This document shows, in pieces, positions 25,103 through 33,095 of a stretch of 64,000 nucleotides of DNA. Under the pieces are notes generated by a model. The model made no database searches. It was not told where the DNA came from and saw only the letters and a program-made list of their open reading frames with translations. Origin of the DNA: Paenibacillus bouchesdurhonensis. Lineage in GTDB: Bacteria; Bacillota; Bacilli; Paenibacillales; Paenibacillaceae. A program made the position numbers and the translations under genes. The stretch's first letter is position 1; each line of letters opens with the position of its first letter. Location of the stretch: assembly GCF_900155685.1 (NCBI RefSeq), contig NZ_LT732548.1:3959538-4023537 (forward strand). Direction: 5' to 3'.

Positions 25103-26560
25103 CTATTCTTGCTGCTCGTTAAAGGCAACGGGGAGCCAGATCACGAAAGTCGTCCCTTCTCCGCGCCGGGTAATCACTTCGACCGAGCCTTGATGCTCAT
25201 CGATAATCCATTTAGCAATGGACAAGCCGAGGCCGGTTCCCTGAGTCACCCCCCGGGATGGATCCGCCCGGTAGAAGCGTTCGAAAATTTGCGGAATTTC
25301 GCTGCGATCCATGCCAATGCCGCTATCCTTGATCCGTATCCCCACTTGATCGCCTGACTTAATCGCATCGATGCTAACCTGACCTTCCGGGGTATACTTA
25401 AAGGCATTCTCAATAAAAATAAACAGCATTTGCTGCAAATAATCCTTGTTGCCAACGATGCAAGCATCCTGAATAACGGATAGATCTCCTTGTAGCCACA
25501 ATGCTTTGCGCGGTAGGAAATTAGCTCGCCGTACAACTTCCTCTACAATCGGCCCTAGCAGCTGCGGCTCCTTAGCGATCGTCTGGCCGGCATCCGCGCG
25601 AGCGAGGGACAGCATATCATTGATCAGTCGGCTCATTCGCTCCGATTCATCCGCAATATCGCTGACGGCCTCCAGAGAGAACTTTCGCAGCTGCCCCTCA
25701 TTCATGACTGCCGGCTCTGTACTCTCCCGAACCCAGATTTTCTTCAGCAGATCGACATTGCCGCGGATCGTTGTCAGCGGAGTCCTCAGCTCATGCGACG
25801 CATCCGATACGAAACGCCGCTGGTTCGCGTAGGCCTCATCCAGCTCCTTATAGAACCCCTCCGTTCGAGCCAGCATATTGTTTACGGTACCGATCAGCCT
25901 GCCGATCTCGTCGCTGGGACCGTCATATTCGATGCGAACGCTTAAATCCGTCCCCTTCTGAATCCCGTTGGCCGCCTCGATGACCTTGCCGATCGGCGCC
26001 ATCGATTGCCGGGCCAGGAACAATCCGAACGTGCTCGCCACGGCGATCGTAATGAATGACCCGAACAGGAGCACCGTCTTGAGCTGGCCCATGATCCGAT
26101 TCTCCGCATTGGTGTCCGCGGCAAGCTGGAGCAGACCGACGGTCGTATTTCCATAGACAAGCTGTCTCTCGTACAACATATAAGAATTTCCGTTGATCGT
26201 TATGTTCTGAAAGACGCCTTTTTTTCCAATCTGATCAATGTCCGGCACTGGAAACACCATCTCCCGGTTCAGCATGCCTTCGGAAATGCGTGTCGTATTT
26301 TTGACATAATTGTTCAGCTGCCAGAAGATGCGGGCATCCTCGAGACGCAGGATTTGGCTCCGATCCATTTGCAGATCCAGTCCCTGGGAGAGGCTCACGT
26401 TCTGGGCTTTTTCGATCTGAGCGGCGTGCTCTTCGACTCTTTTCTTCACTTCAAAAAAAATGTTGTACCGTACTATTCCATATATCGATGCGCCAAACAT
26501 AATGAGAGTGATCGCCAATATCCCTGTATACCAAGCTGTTAGACGTAGCCGAATCGACAT
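25103..26560 (-). CDS. EnvZ/CssS-type sensor histidine kinase
   Basis: The 485-residue protein has membrane helices at about residues 10-30 and 160-182, an extracytoplasmic domain of about 130 residues, a HAMP linker, a HisKA helix (RRFVSDASHELRTPLTTIRGN, His near 255) and an ATPase domain (IENAFKYTPEG, KDSGIGMD, GTGLGLSIAKWI). It starts two bases after the response regulator stop, with the ribosome binding site inside that gene. HtrA lies just upstream of the pair, as targets often do for the CssRS secretion-stress system; the assignment to that system is by analogy only. Confidence 0.88.
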   Translation of the reverse strand: MSIRLRLTAWYTGILAITLIMFGASIYGIVRYNIFFEVKKRVEEHAAQIEKAQNVSLSQGLDLQMDRSQILRLEDARIFWQLNNYVKNTTRISEGMLNREMVFPVPDIDQIGKKGVFQNITINGNSYMLYERQLVYGNTTVGLLQLAADTNAENRIMGQLKTVLLFGSFITIAVASTFGLFLARQSMAPIGKVIEAANGIQKGTDLSVRIEYDGPSDEIGRLIGTVNNMLARTEGFYKELDEAYANQRRFVSDASHELRTPLTTIRGNVDLLKKIWVRESTEPAVMNEGQLRKFSLEAVSDIADESERMSRLINDMLSLARADAGQTIAKEPQLLGPIVEEVVRRANFLPRKALWLQGDLSVIQDACIVGNKDYLQQMLFIFIENAFKYTPEGQVSIDAIKSGDQVGIRIKDSGIGMDRSEIPQIFERFYRADPSRGVTQGTGLGLSIAKWIIDEHQGSVEVITRRGEGTTFVIWLPVAFNEQQE

Positions 26561-26562
26561 GC

Positions 26563-27252
26563 CTAGGAATCACCTCTCAGAATGTAACCGGCCCCGCGTA
26601 TCGTCTGAATGAGACGCTTCCCTCCATGCTCCTCCGTCTTCTGCCTGAGCATGGCAATGTATACTTCAAGCACGTTCGACTCGCCGCTGTAATCGTACCC
26701 CCAAATTTTGTCCATAATAAGATCCCGGGTCAGCAGGCGTTTCGGATTTTGCATAAATAAATGCAGCAGCTCGAACTCCTTGGCGGTTAATTCCAACCGC
26801 TGGCCAGCCCGCAGCACTTCGCGGGAGTCCAAATCCATAATGATGTCTTCGAAGATAAGTCTGTTGCTGCCCTCTCCTCCCGAGGACTCCTTGCGGCGCA
26901 GCAAGGCGCGCACCCGAGCCAACAACTCCTCCAGCGCAAACGGCTTCACCAAATAATCGTCGGCCCCGGTATCCAGCCCCTTGACCCGATTCTCGACCTC
27001 GTCTTTAGCCGTCAACATAAGCACGGGAACCGTGCTGCCCCCTTCCCGGAGCCTGCGGCATACCTCGAATCCATCCAGCTTCGGCATCATCACGTCTAGG
27101 ATGATCAAATCAGGATCAGCGGTCAGCATCATCGATAGACCTTCCATCCCGTCATTCGCCGTATATACGTCATATCCTTCAAATGCTAAGCCCCGGCGGA
27201 GCATGGATGTAATTTTCTCATCATCGTCGATTACCAAAATTCCCGATCTCAC
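26563..27252 (-). CDS. OmpR-family response regulator
   Basis: The protein has about 229 residues. I favour the GTG at 27252 because AAGGAGAG is six to seven bases before it; the ATG at 27258 is too close. The receiver domain has DDD near residue 10, the phospho-acceptor in LIILDVMMPKLDG and the Lys in DDYLVKPFALEEL. The winged-helix domain ends YEGESNVLEVYI-like (YSGESNVLEVYIAMLRQK) and RGAGYILR. It is co-transcribed with the kinase behind it. A direct repeat typical of OmpR-family sites lies upstream of htrA. Confidence 0.9.
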   Translation of the reverse strand: MRSGILVIDDDEKITSMLRRGLAFEGYDVYTANDGMEGLSMMLTADPDLIILDVMMPKLDGFEVCRRLREGGSTVPVLMLTAKDEVENRVKGLDTGADDYLVKPFALEELLARVRALLRRKESSGGEGSNRLIFEDIIMDLDSREVLRAGQRLELTAKEFELLHLFMQNPKRLLTRDLIMDKIWGYDYSGESNVLEVYIAMLRQKTEEHGGKRLIQTIRGAGYILRGDS

Positions 27253-27364
27253 GGCCATCTCTCCTTTATTAAGCCGCCCTACTTCAGTTCGCAGCTTGTC
27301 CCCTTATTGTTACTTATATTGTACAACAGAAACCGCTTTGTTTCCGCTTAGGCCATAGCATTAA

Positions 27365-27396
27365 GAAACGGCAGGGCATAGCAGCCGTGCCGTCTC
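27365..27396 (-). terminator. Terminator of htrA
   Basis: A 9-bp stem (GAGACGGCA / TGCCGTTTC, one G-U) with a small inner stem is followed by TTAATG. It is 40 bases past the htrA stop. Confidence 0.65.
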
Positions 27397-27438
27397 TCTT
27401 TACTTCTGATTTATTTGTGAAAAACGGAAGCTCCAGCG

Positions 27439-29064
27439 TTATTGTTGAATGTTGGGAAACTCATTCTTGTCGCCAATCGTTACTTTGAGATCGATGCTCT
27501 TTCCATCTCGTACGACATTGAAAGTAACGACTGTACCGACGCTTTGCTGCTGAATATAGGCGATAAGATCTTCTTTGGTCACAAATTTCTTGCCGTCTGC
27601 TCCAGTAATGATATCGTACGGGCGGAGATCCGCATTATATGCCGGAGATTTGAAGACGATATCCGAGACAACGGAGCCTTCGTTCACATCGGTCCCCATC
27701 TCTTTTGCCACTTCGTCTGTCATCGTCATCAGCGTTGCCCCGATAAACGGCACCGGCTTCTTAGGTATTTCCTCATTGTTTTTCAACTTATCCAGCACTT
27801 CCGTAACGGTAGATGTCGGAATCGCAAATCCGATCCCTTGGGCATCGGAGCTAACCGCTACGTTAATTCCCACAACTTCCCCGTTCAGGTTAAGCAGCGG
27901 GCCGCCGGAGTTCCCCGGGTTAATCGATGCATCGGTTTGCAGCAAATGCTCATATTCCCGATCTTTCTCGCCGTTCTCACCCGCGATCCGAATGCCGCCT
28001 CTTTCCTTGGCGCTAAGCACACCGGCCGTGACTGTATGGTCAAAGCCCTGCGGGTTGCCAATCGCTACAAGCCACTCGCCTACTTGCGTATTATCGGAGT
28101 TGCCCAGCGGAATGGAAGGGAAATTATCACTGCCCTCAATCTTTAGTACGGCAAGGTCAAGTTCATAGCTCGTGCCAAGCACCTTGGCTTCAAAGGGCTT
28201 CTCACTATCTTGAAGCGTAACTTGAACGATATCGGCATTATGCACCACATGCTCGTTCGTCAGGATGTAACCTGTTTTATCGAATATAAAACCGGATCCG
28301 ATTCCAGTTGGTACCAGCTGATTCGAGTTGGAAGAGCTGCCGCCGTTGTTTCCGCTATTATTTCCGTAAAGATCGTCCCCAAAAAAGAATCGATAGAACG
28401 GATCATTGCTTTGACTGCGCTGGCTCTGTCTTCCGGCCTTGACCAGTGTCTCAATCTTTACGACGGCTGGACTAGCCTGCTGAACAACGCTCGTTACATC
28501 TCCGGGATTCGTCATCGGGAAGACCGCTGTAGATGTCTTCGTAGACGCCCCTCCGTCTCCTGCCGCCGTCTTAGAATCCGGCGTAGCAGCGGCTGGAACG
28601 TTGGCGACCGTGTCCGGCGTAAAAAGGTTGGTTCGATCCGCGAACACCATGGCTCCGGTTAAGATCAGCATTCCTGCCAACATTCCGGCAAGTACGGACT
28701 TGAAGGACGATCGTTTCGGCCGCTCATTGTACTGCCAATTGGCATTCCTGGAGGACGGCGATGCCGGTGCCCCCGTATTTCCTCCGCCAAATGCGCCCCG
28801 CGGGCTATCCGACGTAGAATACCCGGTAAAAGAGGATGTAGGAATCGGCTTCACTGGCTGAGGCTTCGTAATTTCAACTTCCTCGGGCTGACGGCGATCA
28901 TAGGAATCGCTTTGACGAGACTCCTCGCCGCTTTTGCCATAGGATTGAAAAGGCCCATATGAATAGTAATATGAAGAAGACGAGCTCGACTCTGGAGTTT
29001 GCTGCGGCTTATCGTTCCCGTTCTCTCCAAAGCCTTGACCCGGTTTGTTTTTTTGATCATCCAT
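27439..29064 (-). CDS. htrA: HtrA/DegP-type membrane-anchored serine protease (S1C)
   Basis: The ATG at 29064 is chosen for the AAGGAGGT eight bases upstream. The product, about 541 residues, has a long Ser/Tyr/Pro/Gln-rich cytoplasmic region (1-125), one membrane helix (about 130-150), a low-complexity linker, a trypsin-like domain with His near 272 (NEHVVHN), Asp near 303 (YELDLAVLKI) and Ser near 386 (NPGNSGGPLL), and a C-terminal PDZ domain. It degrades or refolds damaged exported proteins outside the membrane. The neighbouring two-component systems fit an envelope-stress role. Confidence 0.93.
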   Translation of the reverse strand: MDDQKNKPGQGFGENGNDKPQQTPESSSSSSYYYSYGPFQSYGKSGEESRQSDSYDRRQPEEVEITKPQPVKPIPTSSFTGYSTSDSPRGAFGGGNTGAPASPSSRNANWQYNERPKRSSFKSVLAGMLAGMLILTGAMVFADRTNLFTPDTVANVPAAATPDSKTAAGDGGASTKTSTAVFPMTNPGDVTSVVQQASPAVVKIETLVKAGRQSQRSQSNDPFYRFFFGDDLYGNNSGNNGGSSSNSNQLVPTGIGSGFIFDKTGYILTNEHVVHNADIVQVTLQDSEKPFEAKVLGTSYELDLAVLKIEGSDNFPSIPLGNSDNTQVGEWLVAIGNPQGFDHTVTAGVLSAKERGGIRIAGENGEKDREYEHLLQTDASINPGNSGGPLLNLNGEVVGINVAVSSDAQGIGFAIPTSTVTEVLDKLKNNEEIPKKPVPFIGATLMTMTDEVAKEMGTDVNEGSVVSDIVFKSPAYNADLRPYDIITGADGKKFVTKEDLIAYIQQQSVGTVVTFNVVRDGKSIDLKVTIGDKNEFPNIQQ

Positions 29065-29131
29065 GGTGAAATACCTCCTTCCCCCAGTCATGCAGGGGTT
29101 CTTGTTTACTTGTTCTTATTTTGTACTATAA

Positions 29132-29150
29132 ACCTTAAACGTACCTTAAA
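29132..29150 (-). promoter_or_regulatory. 11-bp-spaced direct repeat upstream of htrA, probable response-regulator site
   Basis: On the minus strand TTTAAGGT occurs twice (29150-29143 and 29139-29132) with an 11-bp period, one helical turn, as in OmpR-family boxes. A weak -10 (TATAGT or TACAAA) follows about ten bases further. The adjacent OmpR-type regulator is the natural candidate. Confidence 0.5.
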
Positions 29151-29218
29151 AACAATTAAAAAGGAGATAAAAGCCAAACACAACCTATATCATACTGCAG
29201 TATCGCGATCAAGCCATG

Positions 29219-29878
29219 CTAAGATCCCGGTACCCAGCCTTGGCGATGCGCGTATATCGCTAGCTGCGTCCGGTCTTCCAGCTCGCATTTCATCAGCAAA
29301 TTGCTGACATGGGTTTTGACCGTCTTTATGCTGATATGCAGCTCCTCAGCGATATCTTTGTTGTTCTTGCCCTCGGCAATCAGCAGCAGCACTTCCTTCT
29401 CCCGCTCGGTCATTCCGGAGTTATCCCCTTGTACGGTACGCTGGCGCAGGCCGCGCGTCAACGCCTGGGCCACATCCCCGGTCATAACGGGCATGCCGCG
29501 ATAGGCTCCCTGCAGTGCATAAATCAGCTCCGCTGCCGAAACGGTCTTCAGCACGTAGCTGACCGCTCCTGATTCAATGGCCTGAACTACGAGGTCGTCC
29601 TCTAGGAAGCTGGTAAGTATGACGATTTTCAAGTCAGGGTACCGGCTCAGTACCTCCTTCGTTGCCTCCGCCCCATTCATAACGGGCATCATCAGATCCA
29701 TCAGGACGATGTCCGGCAGCCCGCCTTCGATGCCTTGGTCGAGCAGCTTCACGACCTGATCTCCGTCACTGGCCTCGGCCACGACCTCAAAACCAGGGTC
29801 AAGCATTAAATATGTTTTGAGGCCCATACGCACCATATCGTGATCATCTACAATCATCACTCTGATTCTCTCACTCAT
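29219..29878 (-). CDS. liaR: LiaR-type response regulator (NarL/LuxR family)
   Basis: The 219-residue protein has a receiver domain (MIVDDHDMVRMGLKTYL; phospho-acceptor in IVLMDLMMPVMNG near residue 58) and a LuxR HTH (MTEREKEVLLLIAEGKNNKDIAEELHISIKTVKTH, given here as two adjoining motifs MTEREKEVLLLIAEG and NNKDIAEELHIS). It is the last gene of liaF-liaS-liaR, the order known from Firmicutes for the cell-wall antibiotic response. It lies 14 bases after liaS. Confidence 0.9.
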   Translation of the reverse strand: MSERIRVMIVDDHDMVRMGLKTYLMLDPGFEVVAEASDGDQVVKLLDQGIEGGLPDIVLMDLMMPVMNGAEATKEVLSRYPDLKIVILTSFLEDDLVVQAIESGAVSYVLKTVSAAELIYALQGAYRGMPVMTGDVAQALTRGLRQRTVQGDNSGMTEREKEVLLLIAEGKNNKDIAEELHISIKTVKTHVSNLLMKCELEDRTQLAIYAHRQGWVPGS

Positions 29879-29892
29879 TTGCGTTCTCCCTT

Positions 29893-30918
29893 CTATTCAT
29901 CTTCGAACTTCGGAATATGAACGCGAATCGTCGTACCTGCCCCGGGCTTGCTAATGATTTCGACATTGCCGCCCAGCTTCTCCGCGCGTTCCTTCATCGT
30001 TGTTAATCCATAGGAGCCTTGCTTCTGCACTCCATTGCTGAAGCCCTGTCCATCATCGCTAATGCTCAGTACAACTTGCCGCGGTCCTTCCCTTAACGAC
30101 AGACTGACCAGCTTCGCCCCGGAATGCTTGACGATATTCGCCATCGCCTCTTGTACGATTAAGAACAACTGATGCTCCTTGGCTTCAGATATATCGCCCT
30201 GAAGATCCATATCCTTCATTCCCCTAAGACCGTTCTGGCGGCAATAATCGGGGAACCACTGATCCAGCGCCTCGGCCAGCGTCTTGCCCACCAGTTCCAT
30301 TGGCCGCAGCTGGGCAATGAGCGCGCGCATCTGCTTCTGAGCCATGTTGGACATTTGGATTAATTGCTCAAGTACAACCTGGGCCTTAGCTTCGTTCATT
30401 TCCAGTACTTTCGGCAAAGAAGAGGCGGCCATATGTATGGCAAATAACTGCTGGCTTACCGTATCATGCAAATCACGCGCAAGCCTTCTGCGTTCCTCAA
30501 GCACCGCCTTCTCTGCGGCCTGTTCCTTCTCGATCACTTCCTGCTCGCCAAACTGCTGCAGCAGCTTCATTTTCTTCTCAACAGCCTCTGTCATATTGTT
30601 AAATTCCTGATAAACCCCCGAAAATGTCTGATCTACCGTATCCGGCATGCGTACGGATAAATTCCCTTTCGCCACCTGGAGCATGTTTAAATGCAGCGAA
30701 TCAAGACGTCGCTGAATCCGCTGCCCGGCAATATATCCGATGATAAGTGTAAACACGAGAATCCCCGCGATGATATAAATCCATACCCGAGGATCAATGA
30801 CAATGACGGCTCCAAAGATCGAGCCGACGTACAGAGCCACTGCCGTCAGACTTCCCGTCAACAGGAAGAAGAGCAGCAGCTCCCATTTTGTATTTTTTAA
30901 TATACGCTGCACGATCAT
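29893..30918 (-). CDS. liaS: LiaS-type sensor histidine kinase
   Basis: The 341-residue kinase has two N-terminal membrane helices (about 13-35 and 45-65) with almost no extracellular loop, a HAMP region, a HisKA_3 helix (RRRLARDLHDTVSQQLF, His near 150) and an ATPase domain (QEAMANIVKHSGA, SDDGQGF). This intramembrane-sensing layout matches LiaS/VraS, which responds to lipid II cycle inhibitors. It begins two bases beyond liaF. It should phosphorylate LiaR. Confidence 0.9.
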   Translation of the reverse strand: MIVQRILKNTKWELLLFFLLTGSLTAVALYVGSIFGAVIVIDPRVWIYIIAGILVFTLIIGYIAGQRIQRRLDSLHLNMLQVAKGNLSVRMPDTVDQTFSGVYQEFNNMTEAVEKKMKLLQQFGEQEVIEKEQAAEKAVLEERRRLARDLHDTVSQQLFAIHMAASSLPKVLEMNEAKAQVVLEQLIQMSNMAQKQMRALIAQLRPMELVGKTLAEALDQWFPDYCRQNGLRGMKDMDLQGDISEAKEHQLFLIVQEAMANIVKHSGAKLVSLSLREGPRQVVLSISDDGQGFSNGVQKQGSYGLTTMKERAEKLGGNVEIISKPGAGTTIRVHIPKFEDE

Positions 30919-30920
30919 AA

Positions 30921-31862
30921 TCAGCCCACCATATTCACTTTTACGTCGCCGACAAACACGCTGACGACCAGTTTGATCCGCTTGCCAGCTTCGCCGTAAT
31001 GCGGCGACTGTGCATTTACATTGCTCAAGAAGCCTCCACGCTTCTGCGACAACACCTTCAAATCGCCGATGAGCGCGCTTGAGGTTGCCGTGATGCCGAT
31101 GTCCATATCCTCAGGTATAAACACCTTCACGTCGCCGATGAATGCGGAGACCGTAATCTTCGTCTCTCCGTAGGGAATTTGCGCTTTCGTCAAATCGATA
31201 ATGGTGTCCCCGATAAAATGGGATATATTCATTGGCTGCAGCTGAAAATAATCTTGTCCGAGATGAACATCCCCGATGAACCCGGCCTTCGTAAGAACTT
31301 CCCGTTTCCCAGTGTTAGTGCCTTGTTGGAACTTGCCGTAGTTCATGTTATCTCCGTACTGTTTTTCCTCCTGATCCGCTCCCGTCTTGGTCGTCGTTCC
31401 AAAGATTTTATCGAGCGGCGACTCCATCTCAGGGTGGAAAGCTGGATCGATCGGAGCCTCGAACGGATTATCAACCGGTGGCGGCGGCGTCCTGGGCAGC
31501 TCCTCCTTATTTCGCGATCTGTCACGCGGCTTAAACAGAATTGACAGGCCAGCGATAATGAGCATAACCGGTATAAACATTTTAAAGAAATCCGAAGGGC
31601 TGATATGCAGATAGCCTAAATTTTTGCCTAGAAAGAACAGGCCTAATGCAATTAAGACTAGACTCCAAATGAAATTTGAATCTCCACGTTCTCTATTCAC
31701 AAGAGTTAATATTCCGGCCAAAATCATAAATACGGGCCAATAGGTCGAAAATAAATATCCGATACTAATATCGGTGAAGCCGAGCTGATTCAATAAAAAA
31801 ACGACACCGATCGCAATAAGCACGAATCCTCCAATAATTCTGCCTGACATTCCGTTCTTCAT
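30921..31862 (-). CDS. liaF: LiaF-type membrane repressor of the Lia system
   Basis: The 313-residue protein has four N-terminal membrane helices (GRIIGGFVLIAIGVVFLLNQ onward), a charged, Pro-rich linker (PRTPPPPVDNPFEAP) and a C-terminal beta-rich domain of the cell-wall-active antibiotics response type, with repeats of the form FIGDV/LIGDLKV. In Bacillus LiaF keeps LiaS inactive without stress. It is the first gene of liaFSR, with GGAGGG nine bases before the ATG. Confidence 0.9.
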   Translation of the reverse strand: MKNGMSGRIIGGFVLIAIGVVFLLNQLGFTDISIGYLFSTYWPVFMILAGILTLVNRERGDSNFIWSLVLIALGLFFLGKNLGYLHISPSDFFKMFIPVMLIIAGLSILFKPRDRSRNKEELPRTPPPPVDNPFEAPIDPAFHPEMESPLDKIFGTTTKTGADQEEKQYGDNMNYGKFQQGTNTGKREVLTKAGFIGDVHLGQDYFQLQPMNISHFIGDTIIDLTKAQIPYGETKITVSAFIGDVKVFIPEDMDIGITATSSALIGDLKVLSQKRGGFLSNVNAQSPHYGEAGKRIKLVVSVFVGDVKVNMVG

Positions 31863-31959
31863 TTTCTAATCCCTCCATCATATGAAGCACGAGCTTTAAT
31901 CTGATTTTAGTGTACAACATCCTGCAAGGAAGGAACAGCGACGAGAGGTTGAAAGTCAG

Positions 31960-31977
31960 CTCGGTCCCGAGACCGAG
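31960..31977. promoter_or_regulatory. Inverted repeat upstream of liaF
   Basis: CTCGGTC-CCGA-GACCGAG has perfect 7-bp arms and lies about 100 bases before the liaF start. It is a candidate LiaR operator for autoregulation, but a transcript hairpin cannot be excluded. Confidence 0.4.
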
Positions 31978-32030
31978 ATGGTTCCTATTATTGGATGGTT
32001 TGAAATAAACTCCTGAATCATCCAAAACAA

Positions 32031-32059
32031 AAAGAGCGTCCTGTGGCAGGACGCTCTTT
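32031..32059 (-). terminator. Terminator of the gamma-type spore protein gene
   Basis: A 13-bp perfect stem (AAAGAGCGTCCTG / CAGGACGCTCTTT) six bases past the stop codon is followed by TTGTTTTGG. Confidence 0.9.
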
Positions 32060-32065
32060 CCAACA

Positions 32066-32221
32066 TTATTTTCCGCTTTGAGAGCTTGGATTAGAAGCTG
32101 CATTTCGGGAAGCTTTCGCTTTTTGAGCAATCGTTGCATTGTTCTCTTCAGCGAATTCAGCATTGTATTTTTCATTTGGTGTTTTGTAGCCTGGAGAAAC
32201 TGCCTTTTTTTGATTTGCCAT
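32066..32221 (-). CDS. Small acid-soluble spore protein, gamma type (short form)
   Basis: GGGAGGTG lies about seven bases before the ATG. The 51-residue product starts MANQKKAVSPGYKTPNEKYN and continues AEFAEENNATIAQKAKASRN. The EFA-E-NA pattern followed by basic and Ala/Ser residues resembles one repeat of SspE (EFASETNAQQVRKQNQ). Gamma-type SASPs are amino-acid stores degraded at germination. The composition (Lys, Asn, Ala, Gln, Ser; no Cys or Trp) fits. Single-repeat forms occur in Paenibacillus, from memory. It has its own terminator. Confidence 0.65.
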   Translation of the reverse strand: MANQKKAVSPGYKTPNEKYNAEFAEENNATIAQKAKASRNAASNPSSQSGK

Positions 32222-32326
32222 TTTATTTCACCTCCCTTAGCCCTGTCACATACATGGAAATGCAGTGACTGCATGGATGCATTTCGTATTATGCAACCTG
32301 GGGAGTGAAATTATACAAATCACAAA

Positions 32327-33016
32327 TCATATTGCCCTATCCCAAAAATCCTCCGGAATTTCCTTATTGACCTCCAGCGCTTTGCCTAGCTCACGGAACA
32401 TGTCCTCCGTCAGCTTTCCCGATCCTTTACGAATCACTTGAACCTCTACTTCCTTTTTGCCCCATTCTTTGAAGACCTGCTTAGTGGTTTTAAAGTACAG
32501 GTCGATTTTGTTTCCTTTAATGGCCGAGCCTTTATCAGCTACAACACCATAACCGTATCCGGGTATATACAAAATCGTCCCGAGTGGAAACACCTTTAAG
32601 TCGGCTGCAATGGTAGAAATGGTGTCTTTGTCTCTTCGCACCTTTACTCCGGAATAAGTAATCCCATATCCCGGATGGTTAGGGCGTTTACCTGTAGACT
32701 CATAACCGGCGGTATAACCGGTTGCGACTACTTTTACTGTCTCAAACTGGGCTTTAGTAGCCTTTTCTTCAGCATTGGCTCTTTTAGCTTGCTCGTGGTT
32801 TGTCGATGAGCTTGAAATATATATCGGCTTAGGAACTACTCCCTGCCGAGCTAATACAGCGGTCGTTTTGAACGTATTCATCGCCGCGACTTGTTTGAAT
32901 TCATGTTGCCGTGCCGGATTGGCATATATCGTATTATCCTTACTCAACAAAACTACAAGCATGAATATTAGCGTAATACACATACCAAGTCGTTCCCAAA
33001 AAATAGTTTGGCGCAT
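32327..33016 (-). CDS. Exported 3D-domain (RlpA/MltA-like) cell-wall protein
   Basis: I choose the ATG at 33016, with GGAGGAGA seven bases upstream. The 229-residue product has an N-terminal hydrophobic segment (RLGMCITLIFMLVVLLS; signal or anchor), a linker, and a C-terminal 3D domain with VVATGYTAGYEST, GTILYIPGYGYGVVADKG and KGNKIDLYF, which hold the three conserved aspartates. The domain occurs in YocH, YuiC and Sps-type stationary-phase survival proteins that cut or bind peptidoglycan. It lies 79 bases after thrS on the same strand. Confidence 0.82.
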   Translation of the reverse strand: MRQTIFWERLGMCITLIFMLVVLLSKDNTIYANPARQHEFKQVAAMNTFKTTAVLARQGVVPKPIYISSSSTNHEQAKRANAEEKATKAQFETVKVVATGYTAGYESTGKRPNHPGYGITYSGVKVRRDKDTISTIAADLKVFPLGTILYIPGYGYGVVADKGSAIKGNKIDLYFKTTKQVFKEWGKKEVEVQVIRKGSGKLTEDMFRELGKALEVNKEIPEDFWDRAI

Positions 33017-33095
33017 GTGACAATCTCCTCCCTTATTCCAGAGGATGTCCACATGCGCCAAAGTTTATACCTTCGCCATTGCTTCGGTTATTTCC

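Noticed and set aside
27442..28168. Long plus-strand open frames opposite htrA
   Set aside because: They are antisense to a clear HtrA coding region, have no ribosome binding site and show no recognisable domain; GC-rich codon use on the other strand explains them.
31765..32274. 169-codon open frame on the minus strand
   Set aside because: It overlaps the start of liaF and lies out of frame with the well-supported small spore protein. Its residues look like a shifted reading of both.
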